A DNA stretch of 64,000 nucleotides from Eublepharis macularius (GCF_028583425.1 NC_072791.1:12977868-13041867); one strand, 5' to 3'. Positions 12,041 to 24,119 are shown, counted from the first letter of the stretch. Notes: generated by a model from the letters alone, not told the origin. A program made the numbers and translations.

Positions 12041-12356
12041 ATGCCTGATCAAAACTGGGCAGATACAGAAGAGGAGGGGGAAAGAGAGAGAAGGAAGGGG
12101 GCATAAATCACAAGAAGACAGAATGCAATTAGCATAGAGGCAATCAAAACATTCCTTTGCTTGGAAATGTAAACATCTCCTTTTGGTGTGCAGTCAGTTT
12201 GTAGCAGTGAAGGTATCCAATTCCTATGTAGTATAAGCCTTCGGTAACCACAGCTCTTCCTGCCAGTTGCATCTGACAAAGAGAACTGTGGTCCCCGAAA
12301 GCCCACACCAGGCGTCACTGGGCTCCCCCAGATCACGCCTCTGTAAAGAGAATCTG

Positions 12357-13838
12357 TTACCTGTGGTAATGTGATAACCATTCGTAGTCTCTATTCAGTC
12401 CCAGCTTGACAGAGTCAAATTTGCATATGAATTCCAATTCAGCAGCCTCCCGTTGGATTTTGTTTTTGAAAGGTTTCTGTTGAACCACAGCGACCTTTAA
12501 GTCTTTGGTGGAATGTCCTGGTAGATTGAAGTGTTCTCCCACTGGTTTTTGGACGTTTCCATTTCTAATGTCAGATTTGTGTCCATTTATTCTTTTGCGT
12601 AGAGGTTGGCTGGTTTGTCCAATGTACAGAGCAGAAGGACATTGTTGGCACATGAGGGCATATATCAGATTGGAGGATGAGCAGCTGTAAGAGCCAGAGA
12701 CAGTGTAGTTGATGCCATTGGGTCCTGTAATTGTATTCCTTGGGTAGATATAGGGGCAGAACTGGCATCTGGGTCTGTTGCAGGGCCTGGTACCTGTGCT
12801 GGTGACTCTGCTGGCCGATTCATGATTGTGAGTGAGAAGTCGTTTAAGATTGGGGGGCTGTCTGTAGGCAAGGAAAGGTCTTCCACCCAGGGCTTCTGAG
12901 AGAGAGGTATCATTTTCCAGGATGGGTTGTAGCTCACTGATGATACGTTGGATGGGTTTGAGCTGGGAGCTATAGGTGACAACCAGTGGTGTTCTGTTGT
13001 TAGTTCCTTTAGGTTTGTCCTGGAGCAGGCTGTTTCTGGGTACTAGTCTGGCCCTGTTAATTTGTTCCTTCACTTCATTTGGTGGGTACTGTAGTCCCAA
13101 AAATGCTTGTTGTAAATCTCTTAAGTGTGAGTCTCGGTCGAGAGAACTGGAGCAGATACGGTTGTAACGTAAGGCTTGGCTGTAGACAATAGACCGAGTG
13201 GTATGTTTAGGGTGGAAGCTGGAGGCATGTAGATATGAGTATCGGTCTGTTGGTTTCCGGTATAAGGTGGTATTTATTCGTCCATTATGTAGTTGTACAG
13301 TGGTGTCCAGGAAGTGTACCTGTTGTGTAGAGTGGTCCAGGCTTAGGTTGATAGTAGGGTGAAAGTTATTGAAGTCCTGATGAAATCTCTCAAGGGCTTC
13401 CTTCCCATGGGTCCAAATGATGAAGATGTCATCCAGGAATCTTAAGTATCGTAGTGGTTCCAGTGGATGGGAGCTGAGGAAGCGTTGCTCTAAGTCCGCC
13501 ATGAATATGTTAGCATATTGTGGTGCCATGCGTGTGCCCATGGCTGTGCCATTAACCTGTAGATATAAGTTGTCACCAAATTCGAAGTAATTGTGAGTGA
13601 GTACGAAGTGACAAAGTTCAGTGGCGAGGTTTGCTGTGGTTTTGTCCTGGATAATATTCCGTATGGCTTGCAATCCATCTGCATGTGGGATATTGGTGTA
13701 CAAGGCCTCCACATCCATGGTTGCTAGGATGGTGTCATCTGGTAGGTTGTCAATGGACTGTATTTTCCTGAGGAAGTCAGTGGTGTCCCGTAAATAGCTG
13801 GGTGTGCTGGTGGCATAGGGCCTGAGGATAGAGTCCAT
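12357..13838 (-). pseudogene. Penelope-like reverse transcriptase with GIY-YIG endonuclease
   Basis: The 493-codon open frame. RT motif A is ATMDVEALYTNIPH (Asp42), motif B is GTAMGTRMAPQYANIFM (residues 97-113) and motif C is YLRFLDDIFIIW (Asp136-Asp137). The C-terminus has YALMCQQCPSALYIGQTSQP with a following arginine and RINGHKSDI, the GIY-YIG nuclease with its Y...YIG, Arg and His positions; the first Gly of the GIY is replaced. The domain order and length fit Penelope-like proteins. The first Met used here is internal: true translation would start upstream, before the frameshift. It supplies target cleavage and cDNA synthesis in active elements. Confidence 0.9.
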
Positions 13839-13852
13839 GTATCCTGAGACTC

Positions 13853-14704
13853 CTACTGTGATGGTGCATTTTCCTGCAACAATTGGGCGTCCTGGGTTAC
13901 CCGCTTTGTGGATTTTGGGTAGTAGGTAGAATCTTCCTGGTCGTGGTTCCTGGGGTGTGTCCTATGGATGCATTCTTGTATGTCCATGGGGAGTGTTTTT
14001 AATATTTTATTGAGTTCAGTGGGGTCAGAAGGTAGTATTTTATAGAATGTTGTGTTGGAGAGTTGTCTTTCTGCTTCTTGTATATAATTTTGTTTGTCCA
14101 TGATGACAACTGCTCCGCCTTTATCAGCTTCCTTGATTACGATGCCAGAATTATTTTGGAGGCTGTTTATGGCCTCTCTTTCTCCACGGCTGAGGTTCTG
14201 CTTTAGGTGTTGTTGTTTGTCAATTATCTCAGCCTGAGCACGTCTACGGAAGCATTCAATGTAAAAGTCCAATGAGGAGTTACGGCCCTCAGGGGGTGTC
14301 CATGTGGAATTCTTTTTCCTGGAGTTTTGTAACGATGGTTGTGTATTGCTGGGTTGGGGGGGTGGGGGCTGCTCTGATGGTGTCTGTTCAGTGCTTTGTT
14401 CGTCGTTTTGTCCAGCAGAGTAGTTGAAGAATTCTTTCAGTCTTAGGCATCTAAAATAGGCCTCCAGGTCTCCACAAAGTTGTATGGTTTGTGTGGGTCT
14501 GGCTGGGCAAAAGGATAGTCCACGTGAGAGGACTGATTCCTCTGCTGGGCTCAGCTTGTAACTGGAAAGATTGATGATGTTGCTTGGATCCCAAGTATTT
14601 TTGCTCTCTGTTGCAGGCAGGAGTTTTGAGAATTTCTTCTCCTTCTTGTTCTGTAATTCAGTGAATAGATTACAATAAATAGTTTCTCTGGTTGTGGCAA
14701 ACAT
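13853..14704 (-). pseudogene. Penelope-like element N-terminal coding block
   Basis: The 283-codon frame begins at ATG 14704. It has SSYKLSPAEESVLSRGLSF near residues 47-65, a proline/glutamine-rich low-complexity linker (about residues 115-130), and NSGIVIKEADKGGAVVIMD at about 189-207, the conserved block just before the palm in Penelope reverse transcriptases. The frame leaves the coding path around 13940-13960 (after the HPR residues), and the continuation is in the frame of the next entry. It is one protein broken by a frameshift. The annotated tail of this frame past that point is meaningless. Confidence 0.85.
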
Positions 14705-14831
14705 ATTAACATATTAAGTTTAAGCCAACAGAACAAGTTGCAAATGAGAGCGATATGAACAGTAACAATTCTATTAATGATGTCGGTATGTCCTCCACAG
14801 CTGAACAGTGCACACAACAAAGAGTAACTTA

Positions 14832-15093
14832 CAACATTTGATTTATATAACAACATTCGATTTATATACCGCCCTTCAGGATGACTTAACATCCACTCAG
14901 AGCAGTTTACAAAGGATGCTATTATTATCTCCACAACAAAACACCCTGTGAGGTGGGTGGGGCTGAGAGAGCTCCTAGAAACTGTGACTGACCCAAGGTC
15001 ACCCAGATGGCTTCAACTGGAGGAGTGGGGAATCAAACCCGGTTCTCCAGATTAGAGTCCCACGCTCTTAACCACTACACCAAACTGGCTCTT
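14832..15093 (-). mobile_element. tRNA-derived SINE, family A
   Basis: The head on the minus strand is GCCAGTTTGGTGTAGTGGTT with A box, and B box 'GGGTTTGATTCCCC'. The body is 'GGTGACCTTGGG' and the tail is 'GGGCGGTATATAAATCGAAT' with TTGTT units. Full length. The same family occurs at 21.4, 28.5, 38.1, 40.0 and 50.5 kb. Confidence 0.85.
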
Positions 15094-15305
15094 AGATATC
15101 TTATACTGTCTAAGGCTTATACTTAGGCTTAGATATCTTATACTGTTAAGACAGCTAAATGAGTTTCAGATAGACTGGGTTTTGTGGTAGGATGTCCTCT
15201 TTGGTAATGTGCTCAAGAAAAGGGAGCCATTTCTCAATGAACCCATTTTTTTTAAAGGTAAATTTCAGATTGGAGAAAGCCATCTGAAATCTTTTCCATT
15301 ATCAA

Positions 15306-15598
15306 TAAAGGTAAAGGTAAAGGTAGTCCCCTGTGCAAGCCCTGAGTCATTACTGACCCATGGGGGAACGTCGCATCATGACGTTTTCTTGGCAGACTTT
15401 TGTTATGAAGTGGTTTGCCATTGCCTTCCCCAGTCATCTACACTTAACCCCCAGGAAACTGAGTACCTCAAAAGGATGGAAGGCAGAGTCAACCTTGAGC
15501 CATCTACATAAACCTAGCTTCTGCCAGGATTGAACTCAGGTCGTGAGCGGAGCTTGGACTGCAGTACTGCCGCTTACCACTCTGCGCCACAGGGCTCT
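15306..15598 (-). mobile_element. Sauria-type SINE
   Basis: The minus-strand head is GCCCTGTGGCGCAGAGTGG (tRNA A box) with 'GAGTTCAATCC' B box. It then has the conserved 'GACTGGGGAAGGCAATGGC' body and 'GGGGACTACCTTTACCTTT' tail. This matches my recollection of the Sauria SINE, whose BovB-like tail ends in ACCTTT repeats, and is strong evidence for Squamata. Full length. Confidence 0.75.
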
Positions 15599-18500
15599 TA
15601 CTCCATTATCAGATGATCCCATATTTTACAATACCATGCGGATATAGTCGGAGCAGATTGCGACTTTCCATTTTAGATTGCTGTTTTAGCTGCTTTTGTG
15701 CTCTTGTTCACTGTGCACATGCTAACTGGAAAGCCTGATGGACTTCAGAATGTGGTTCAGCCCCTGTATTGTTTAATCCTGCTCTGGGATGTGGTGCATC
15801 AATCTTGGCTTGGATCTGAAGGTTGCAAGCACTCTGTCCAGACGTGGGGGGAAGAAGGGTGCTGATTTTTCTCCAACTGCGTCCCCTGCCGTACCCTTCC
15901 CACAGCTGCTGTGGCGAATCATGGGACCTTCTGGAGTATCATGTGATGCGATGTGGGAGCATGCAGCTGTGGGGGGGGGGAACAGGCATTCCACTCCCTG
16001 TAGAAGCAGAAATGACAAGCAGGTCATTGGATCCAAGCCCTCGAGTCTGGAATGATTCTTTTAAATCTATTTACTGCCGTTGCATATATGAGAATATTAT
16101 CTTTTTTAAAAAATCTGTCTTTCTGAAGATTTTATTGGGAAAACCTTGGCCGTGTGTATATGGGTGTTCCCTGTCTGGTTAGCAGTTCATTTATTCTTGA
16201 AGAGATGTGTACGTTTCAGATCACGCCAGTGAAGAGGGCTGAGGGTATCTGAAATAATAGCTACCAAATTAGACGTTAAGTTACAAATAGCTGTTAAATC
16301 TAGAGCAATGATCAACATTTTCGACAGAGGTGTGTAATTTGGTACAGTTTTGGCACCAAGGAAGTCACAGTGGTACAAGTTAAACTTGCTGGGCACGTTG
16401 AAAAAGGATACCTTGTGCTTTCTGTTCAGGTCCCTCGCTGGTATTTTGTTGAGATGAGGAATCTACCTTCCCTGCCTGTAATTATTTTAGGGATTTACTC
16501 CTTACTTGGAGGCATCGGAGACTAGCACAGAGAGCAACAAGAGGTGGGTTTCCATGGAGGTCAGTGTGGCAAGGCACTATGGTTTGATTCTATCCAGAGT
16601 GTATCTAGTTTGGGGCTGGGGGGGCATCTTGCTGTTAGGAAATTTTGCTGGCGCAGGGTGAGAAGCCAGGATGGGGCCCTGTCCAAATCTAGCACTGATG
16701 CACAGAATCTCTGCCTGGGGAGCAAGCAGAGATACTGTTATGTTGACCTGGGAAGATGCAGAAAGCTAAGCAGGTCCCCAGTATATATACACCAGACCTT
16801 GCCAGTCCAGCTGCTTCATACTGCCTACAAATCATGGAAGATGATGTTGGAATACCTGTTCCTGTCTGTGCTTGCCAGGGGCTCTGAAGTCTGATATCAC
16901 ACAGTCCAAGGTAGCCCACCAGGCTTAATTGGGACTCTTTGGCTGCAGGTCTCCTGATTCATGGCCTGTAGCCTGTGGCTTTCTAGGAGTGGTGTTGGTA
17001 GGGTTGTTAGGCTGAACCTAACAACAGGTAGGAAGGCAAGGGGGCGTGCATGTGACAGTGCCATTGTCATTATGTTACTTCTGGGTACAACCGAGAAGTG
17101 ACAAAGGGTAGCTGTATGACATATGATATATGAAGCATTTCAATGCACTTTGCTCTGGATTAGTAAATAATAATTAGCACTGCCCCAGTTCATCAAGGGG
17201 CATGCTGAAGCTGACTTATTTGCATGCCACCAACAAGGGGTAAATATGTATCTGGCCATACATTTGCATCTACATCTCAGTGTTTGTTCAGGCCCCATTG
17301 AATTGGATGGATGCATCCTCTGAGGGGCATGTGATGCTTGTTGCTGCAAAAGACTAGTTGGGCTGACAGTAGACTTCATGCTGGAGCATGTGCTTTTCAC
17401 ACACAAGCCCTGGGTGCAGGATCCATGTGTGAAAGATCTCAGATAGCAGAAGTTACGGGGAGGACCTTCCTTCGAGAGCTGCCGCCAGTCATAGTGCAGA
17501 AAGCTGATATAGATCAGTGGTCTTTACTGTGACCACTGAGCTGTGAGAAGGTGTCATTAGAGTCATGTGTCAAAGGCGAGCCAGAGTGGTGACTATTTTC
17601 ATGACCAAGGCCAGGTAAGTCTGAAGTTCCTCGATGACCAAACTAGTAATTGCAGAGATAGGACAGAAAGCATATGCTGAGTGCAGGGTGGTGCGCCATG
17701 GTGAGAAACAAGTTGAGGGCTATAGTCATGGAGGAATCTTCTCCGCCATTGTGCGACCTCGTTTTGCAGTCCTGCTGCTCTTCTCAGTGCATGCACACAT
17801 GCGCATTAGCAGCACATCCTTCCCAAAGGTGGCAAAGCAAACAGGCGGTGGCGCTAGAGGGGCTCGTGAGGACTCCATTCTATGTTTTGACTACTACTGA
17901 TCTAGATGGGCCAATGATCTGACTTTATTTAAGGCACCTTCATATGCGGGAGCTGGATTGGGGCCATCGAAGAATTGATTTATTTTGCTTTTAAACTGTT
18001 TGGAATGCTACTACACGGGTTTTGTGGAAGGGTTTGGGGCTGTTTTTTAATAACGAGGGAAGCAGATAATGCTTGGCTGCCCAACTGAGTCATAAGCGAG
18101 GAGAAAAACGCAGCCTCCTCCGGGAAGCCCCAACCCTCATTGTTTAGCAAAGCCGGACGTTTTTGGCAAAATGTCTTCTGAGCTTTTCAAATGGCACTCT
18201 GTAGAATCTGGAGTTTTTGCAAGGAGCTCTTCTGTCAAGGTCGTTAGCGGGATATGTTCGTCGTGCACGGCGTATGAAACAGAATTTTTGCTTCCTGTCC
18301 GCCCACCTGTGGGTACAGTGTGGGTTCTGTAACTCTTAACAGCCCTAGGAGGGTTATAAAAACCAAAGAAAATGGAAAATGTATAAAGAATCAAAAAAGG
18401 AAGCCTACGCTAGACTGTGCAGTTACTTATATTCGAAGTTGGCTATGGCCATGCATGTTACCACTAAATTAACCTCAGAAACCTGGATCTGACAGCAGAA

Positions 18501-19002
18501 TGTCCATAGTAATTGTTTTTCTTGGCTGTTGGCTTCAGAATTAACTCATTGGTCTAATACAAGCCCGTGCGCTCCGCATACTTGCCTTGTAGTGTGGGTT
18601 AGGTTCTTTTCTTTTCACTTTTTAAAAAAATGCAATCATGGAAAGAAAAAAAGGAGAGAGTTTCTGCTCTGAGCAGTTGTCAAACAAGCTTCTTTCATTG
18701 ACAATCAGACGCAGGGCAGCCGAAAGGGGTTGTTTAGTCTACGGTAAATACTCCGGAGATTACAAGGTCACTGTAGGAAATGTAATTATACCATTTTGTT
18801 CTAGAATAGTCTCTGGTTTTCTTTGTGGGGCTTATAGAATGCGAAATCATGGGGTTTGTTAAAATGGTGTGTTGTGTGTGCGCAGGCACTTACTTACGCA
18901 CTTCCTCGAGGGCTAGAATTTTATAAAGCTACAGAGTGCGAAGTAACGCTGCACTAAGGGGAGGGGGCTCCCTACTGTTTCCTGGAGAATCCCAAGTTTC
19001 CT
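15599..19002. other. Unassigned intronic sequence
   Basis: No gene or confident repeat. A G-run lies at 15971-15979 and CG-richer unique sequence at about 17690-17880. A possible small inverted motif near 17009-17030 (GGCTGAACC/GGTT-type) was not developed. Parts of 18050-18960 look single-copy. Confidence 0.5.
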
Positions 19003-19046
19003 TAGAATCATAGAATCAGAGGGTTGGAAGGGACCTCTGGGGTCAT
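19003..19046 (-). mobile_element. CR1 3'-end fragment
   Basis: AGAATCATAGAATCAGAGGG followed by TTGGAAGGGACCT is the reverse complement of a CR1 3' terminus. Only about 45 bases remain. Confidence 0.75.
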
Positions 19047-19306
19047 TGGTTTGAAGTTCTTCGTGAGGAAACCAATAATTGCAAACAGGTTTTCCAAAAA
19101 TTTAGCTTGGCTAGTCTGCTCGATGAGCATCTTCAAGGGAGCATTTGGATGTATTTTCGGGCATGTTCTCTTTGGACATGGGATGAAGGTGAAGTTCAGG
19201 AGGCCTGACGGAAGTGGGTCTGTGTCCTTCAACATGTCTCAAAATCCTCTGGAAAGAACAAGGGTTCCTCAACAACAGACATGTCAACGGGCTGGTGTTG
19301 TGTAGT

Positions 19307-19420
19307 GGCTATTTATTTATTTATTTTATTCAACTTATATCCCGCCCTTCCTGTGAGCGGCATACAAGCAGCATAAAAATTCATACAAGCAGCATAAAAA
19401 TTCAGGCGCCACCAAACAAA
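19307..19420 (-). mobile_element. L2-type LINE 3' end, group B
   Basis: TTATTTATTTATTTAT followed by 'atcccgcccttcctgtgagc' is the reverse complement of the 'GAGCAGG...GGGCGG' L2 3' end. It includes a 23-base tandem duplication (CATACAAGCAGCATAAAAATT, two copies at about 19369-19410). Confidence 0.55.
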
Positions 19421-19616
19421 TCAGGCCGCTACAGGGACACCATAAACTACGGGCACCGCCATGATGTAACTCCAGGGCAGCTGCAAAAGGAGGGTGTGGC
19501 AGTCAGAAGAGGGGACAAAATGCTGGCCTCTAGTCAAAGGCCTGGCAGAACAGCTCCGCTGGGTGTTGGAGTAGGATTTGGGAAACCTGGTCTCAAATCC
19601 CTCTCCCCCTCCAACA

Positions 19617-19730
19617 GAAATATTTATTTGTTTTATGTTATTTATAAACCCCCTTTCTCACAGAGACTCAAGGCGGATTACCCAGTGCAAGTCCATGCGA
19701 TATCTGAAAACAAGCGGAGCTGAAATGATG
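19617..19730 (-). mobile_element. L2-type LINE 3' end, group A
   Basis: 'tctcacagagactcaaggcg' after a TTTATTTG stretch matches the 3' ends of the L2 copies at 24.1, 45.5 and 58.5 kb. Confidence 0.55.
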
Positions 19731-19946
19731 CTGAAACAAAGCATAAGCAATTAAGCATGACAAGCGAAATGATGCAGGAATTACCTAGTAGGGAGCATAC
19801 TTTCAGCAACAGACAGTATACAGCAGTGTAGTCTATAGTTCCTGTCCCTTTACCAAAGCATCTTCAGTTTTGCATAGTTTGTGGAAAGCCAGGAGAGAAT
19901 AAGGAAGTGAGATGAATGACACACTGAGTTCTTTGGAGCAAGTTGG

Positions 19947-19964
19947 GTGTGTGTGTGTGTGTGT
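19947..19964 (+). repeat. (GT)n microsatellite
   Basis: Nine uninterrupted GT units. Confidence 0.9.
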
Positions 19965-20157
19965 TTTAAAAAAAATGCTATTCAATGAGTTTCGTAAGCT
20001 GCTGTGAGCAGTGCTGTGGTGGTGGCATGGTTTGAATAAACAAGCCTTTTCCAATGTGAAATTCAGGAATCTGAGCCCAATTGGCAGAGTCTGGTGTTCA
20101 GGCCAGATACCGAACCCTTTTTCTTCCTCCTTCTCCTCCTCTTGTGCATGAAAACTT

Positions 20158-20735
20158 AACTACTTGTTTGTTTGTTTATTTGTTTGATTATTTATTTATT
20201 AGATTAATATCCCTCCCTCCCCGCAAGCAGGCTCAGGGTGGGTCACAGCACCATAATAACAATGAATACAATAGCCTATAAATATAAAATATAACTTAAA
20301 ACCATATAAAACTGTAAGACACAGTCCAACAAGGACCTCCAAGGTGCAGTGAAATCAGTAACTTCCAACACGTATCACTGTGGGTAGGCGCAGCAGATCT
20401 AATTAAGCGGTGGACACAGAGCAGGCCAGGCAAGGGACCAGCAGGATAGTTTGCCAGCTCCTCAACCGCATTCATAGGCCTGGTGGAACATCTCCATTTT
20501 GCAGGCCCAGTGGAACTGAAGTAAGTCCCGCAGGGCCCGGATCTGAACTGGGAGAGTGTTCCACCAGGGTGGTGCCAGAGCCGAGAAGACTCTGGCCCTG
20601 GTTGAGGCCGGGCGAATATCCTTGGGACCAGGGACCACTCTGCAGACATTGGTCTGCAGAGTGTAACACCCTCCGAGGAACATACAAGGAGAGACGGTCC
20701 CGAAGATATGCAGGTCCCAATCCGCTAAGCGCTTT
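20158..20735 (-). mobile_element. L2-type LINE 3' fragment with RT C-terminus, group B
   Basis: The frame at 20683-20462 reads ARVFSALAPPWWNTLPVQIR, then FHWACKMEMFHQAY. It matches the ARAFSV-AP-WNSLP-EIR C-terminal pattern of L2-clade reverse transcriptases. The 3' UTR follows to the AT-rich tail at 20161-20200. Truncated at 5'. Confidence 0.75.
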
Positions 20736-20842
20736 TTAGAATTCCTTCACTGTACCATCAATTTGTGTATTTTAGAGTTGGGATTTACGTTTCTCACTTG
20801 CCACCCTGGCAATCCTGATAGTTTACCTAATCCTGATAGAAA

Positions 20843-21026
20843 AGGAGCTGTGGCTCAGTGGTAGAGCCTCTACTTGGTACACAGAAGGTCCCAGGTTCAA
20901 TCCCTGGAATCTCCAGAATTTCACAGGAGGTGATGCCAAAAAGCTTCTCCCCAAGACCCTGGAGAGCCACTGCCAGCCTGAGTAGACTTGAGGAACCCAA
21001 GGTCTGACTCAGAAGGTGGCTTCCTG
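20843..21026 (+). mobile_element. tRNA-derived SINE, family B (Ala-like head)
   Basis: GAGCTGTGGCTCAGTGGTAG (A box), then CAGGTTCAATCCCTGG (B box) and a body with GACCCTGGAGAGCCACTGCC. The same family occurs at 26.3, 42.1, 46.8, 47.6, 50.1 and 58.4 kb. Confidence 0.8.
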
Positions 21027-21279
21027 GTTGAAGGAATGGCAAGTAGAAAAACGGTTTTTAAAAACCACATTGAAATGTGTTTCCAGCCCTCCCAAAGAGG
21101 CAAGCCTCCACGTTGTTCACATGATTTCCAACTTAACGCCCAGTGGATGTGTCCCACCATTCTCTTAACTAGGACAGCCTTCCTCCTAGACAAGAAGCTG
21201 TTCTGCCCAAGAGCCTTGTGTGTGGCAGGGAGACTCCGCCATTACTAGAGGGTAGGTTGCAACCCCATTATGAACTCAC

Positions 21280-21347
21280 TCTGTGCAATCCATCCTGAAT
21301 CTCTGTGAGAAAGGTGGGCTATAAATAACATAAATAGAATAAATAAA
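21280..21347 (+). mobile_element. L2-type LINE 3' terminus, group A
   Basis: 'gagaaaggtgggctataaat' followed by AAATA-rich tail. Short remnant. Confidence 0.55.
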
Positions 21348-21430
21348 TGAATAATCACCCAGCGATCTCTGTCATGGCTCTTTGGTACCCGTCAACGTAT
21401 TTCCTGGTGCCTATGTACTTCTTCCCCAAA

Positions 21431-21693
21431 ATAAATAATAATAATAATAACAACATTCAATTTATATACCACCCTTCAGGACAACTTAATGTCCACTCAG
21501 AGTGGTTTACAAAGTATGTCATTATTATCCCCACAACAATCACCCTGTGAGGTGGGTGGGGCTGAGAGAGCTCTGAGAGAGCGGTGACTGACCCTAGGTC
21601 ACCCAGCTGGTTTCAAGTGGAGGAGTGGGGAATCAATCCCGGTTCTCCAGATTAGAGTCCCATGCTCTTAACCACTACACCAAACTGGCTCCC
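21431..21693 (-). mobile_element. tRNA-derived SINE, family A
   Basis: Full-length copy with an (ATA)n tail at 21431-21450 and a tRNA-like head ending in ACTGGCTC at 21693. Confidence 0.85.
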
Positions 21694-23940
21694 AGATGTG
21701 GCTTTCCTACACCTCACTGGGAGTGCTTCAGAAGACTGCAAAAGCCATCCTTGTTTGGTGTGCGGGGAGCTCCCATTTGGCAACAGGTCCACCCTTATAG
21801 GAGGATGCTTGGCTTGGGACCTCCCTGCCCCACCCGACTACCATTTTATGATTGGTCCCATCTCTGCTTTTGTTGTGACCACTACCATTTCTCAAAAATT
21901 GTGCCCACAGGATCAGCAGTGTTGAAGACCACTGCAGGGAGCTTTCCATATCCAGTTACTTGTTCTGAGGCAGCCACCCCCTGCACTTGTCTTGAATGTT
22001 CAGTGATGTGTTTCGTGATGGTGGGGCATTTGCCCACTCTTTTGCCATGGGACGTGGCTTGCTGGCTTGCAAAGTCTATGAACCAGACCTCAGTGACTTC
22101 TAGTCTTTAGCTGAGTCCCCACGCCAGTTTGGAGGTCCCGCAGTGATGTTCTGTGGATGGTCTAAGGAATGGAAGGGCCACAATCCTGCCGGTTCTTGGG
22201 CATTCACGTCACTGCAATGTCTTGGGGGAAGGATGCTTCTTCATAGATAACAGAATTTTGATTTCATTGCAACGGCTTTCAAATCCCGCCTTACGAATCC
22301 CAGGTAGCCAGTAAGTACGTTTCATTTTCCTGTGTCTGCGTGTTGTTTCTAGAAATTTTGTTTTTCTGGGTTTGGAATCTTAAAACGTTCCCAAGTCCTG
22401 TAATGTTTCTAATAATAAAATAATGACTTGAACATACACAGACTTTACAGATTATCCGTTGTGGGGGCTAGAAGGTAATACGGCTGTATTTTTGTTCCTT
22501 TGCATAACTGGCTTTAAATGTGAAAACATAAATCCTCCGTGGTGGAGGCGGGGGGTGAGGGCGGGGGGAGATGGTTTTCATTTGCTATAATTTCCTGTGA
22601 GACACTCTTCCAAACAAGACCCACATTCACAAAACAATACATTTTTGCATGCACACCAGCGGTAAGTCTTGACATATTTCAGTCTTGTACATCCAGCCGT
22701 GGGCATACCGTACAATCGCAACAAATGTGTTTAATAAAGGAAGGCGAAGCCTGAAATAATTTTTGAATAATTTTGCAGAGGAACGCACAAGCTAAATCAA
22801 CCCCTTTGCGGTCATAAATGTCAGCAAAGAACCACCCTAAATAACTACACTTGTTTGCCACTGCAAAAACCCGTCGAGCAGCTCCCCTCCCCCCGAAAGA
22901 AAGAAAGAAATTGGCTTGTGCGTTGCTGAGCCTTCGTACGCCGCACGCCTGTAACTCATCAGAATCAAGTTTTAGTTAATAGATATTTTTCAGTGACGTA
23001 ATGGGAACCTTTTGGCAAGAGAAACCAAATATAATGGACTGTGATTAATGGTTTAATAAGCACTTCTCTCTTACTTACGATGCAGAGAGTGGAATGTTTT
23101 CTTGCTCTGATTGATAGGACTGTAGCAGGTGGGTGCGCAAAATCCTTTAAAAAAACATAAAGCTGAATTTTTTAAAAACTGTGTTTTTAATCGGTTTAGA
23201 AACAAGACGGCTACATTGATGGCTGTGGGTCCCTTCCAGAATGATACTTTCCCCACTACCTAAAGTAATTGCGCACAACTCCCCACATGTGCTAAAGAGA
23301 TTTATTTGAAAAACCTCAAAGCGAGTCTGAATAGTATGCTTGATGATAATGGCCGATTTTAGATTTATTGGCAGTTGTGACGTTTGTATGTATTTTGCAA
23401 GCTTCGATTGACTATTCATTAGAGGAATTGTACTTTCTTGGCTTTTTGAAAAAACGTATGCCTCTGTTAATTCATTTATTGGTTAACATTTATTTCAGTA
23501 TCTGTCATTCTGAAGCGGGCCGTTCAGATATCCTTGTTAAATGTCCCAGGGTGCTTTTTGCCTGCAGTGATAGAACCTCTTGTGTTTATGCTGAGAAGGA
23601 AAGAAATGTGTTGTCCAGTACTTATGGCTTCAGTAATACTTTCTGCTTTGCGGTAACAGCATGCAGAAGGGACTCATTTAAAGGCCAGGGAAACTCTTTA
23701 AAGGAAATAGGAAGAAGAGAACCTGCTCGTCTTTTGTATTTTCGAATCACTGATATCTCTGGCTTATAACGCCGTGTAATAAAGTAATAATGACAAATGT
23801 TCTTGAAGTTCACTGCTTTTTTTTGAACAATTTAGTTTTTACTATCTTTCAAGAGCAGGCCCATTGAACCCCACCAGGCACAATCCAAGGAAACATATTT
23901 GAACTTTTGTTTGCTTCAGTGGGATTTTTGCAGGAGAACT
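21694..23940. other. Intronic sequence, largely single-copy in appearance
   Basis: No recognised repeat. The AT-rich block 22870-23080 and 23170-23560 have no tandem or terminal repeat structure and look like unique sequence. No open frame has a recognisable domain. Confidence 0.5.
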
Positions 23941-23949
23941 GAAAAATAC

Positions 23950-24119
23950 AAGAACCGCATTCCTAGATCAGGCCCCATGGTCCATCTAGTCCAGAGTGCT
24001 GGACAATTGGCTCTAAGAGCAGCCAGTCAGTTGTCCTTTGAGCTAAGTCCCTGGCATCTTGATTTCATAAGCATATCTTCTCTGAACAAGGGGGCACTTT
24101 TTAGCTATCATGGCTAAAA
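23950..24119 (+). mobile_element. CR1/L3-like 3' fragment
   Basis: 'AGATCAGGCCCCATGGTCCA' and 'TCTAGTCCAG' follow the pattern of reptile CR1-type 3' regions ('ggatcaggccaaggtccatctagtccagc'-like). Old and truncated. Confidence 0.45.

Larger units (their letters stand above)
11957..14831 (-). mobile_element. Penelope-like element, nearly intact
   Basis: Minus strand: an N-terminal coding block (14704-13853), a reverse transcriptase fused to a GIY-YIG endonuclease (13838-12357), then about 400 bases of 3' sequence ending in the 'GTAGCACCTTTAAGACTAACC'-type terminus near 11965. RT followed by GIY-YIG is diagnostic of canonical Penelope-like elements. Only one frame break is evident. A SINE abuts its 5' side at 14832. 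Confidence 0.92.

Noticed and set aside
16736-16900. Possible 5S-rRNA-like SINE ('GCAGAAAGCTAAGCAGGTCC')
   Set aside because: Only a short AAGCTAAGCAGG word is shared with 5S rRNA. The surrounding bases do not match.
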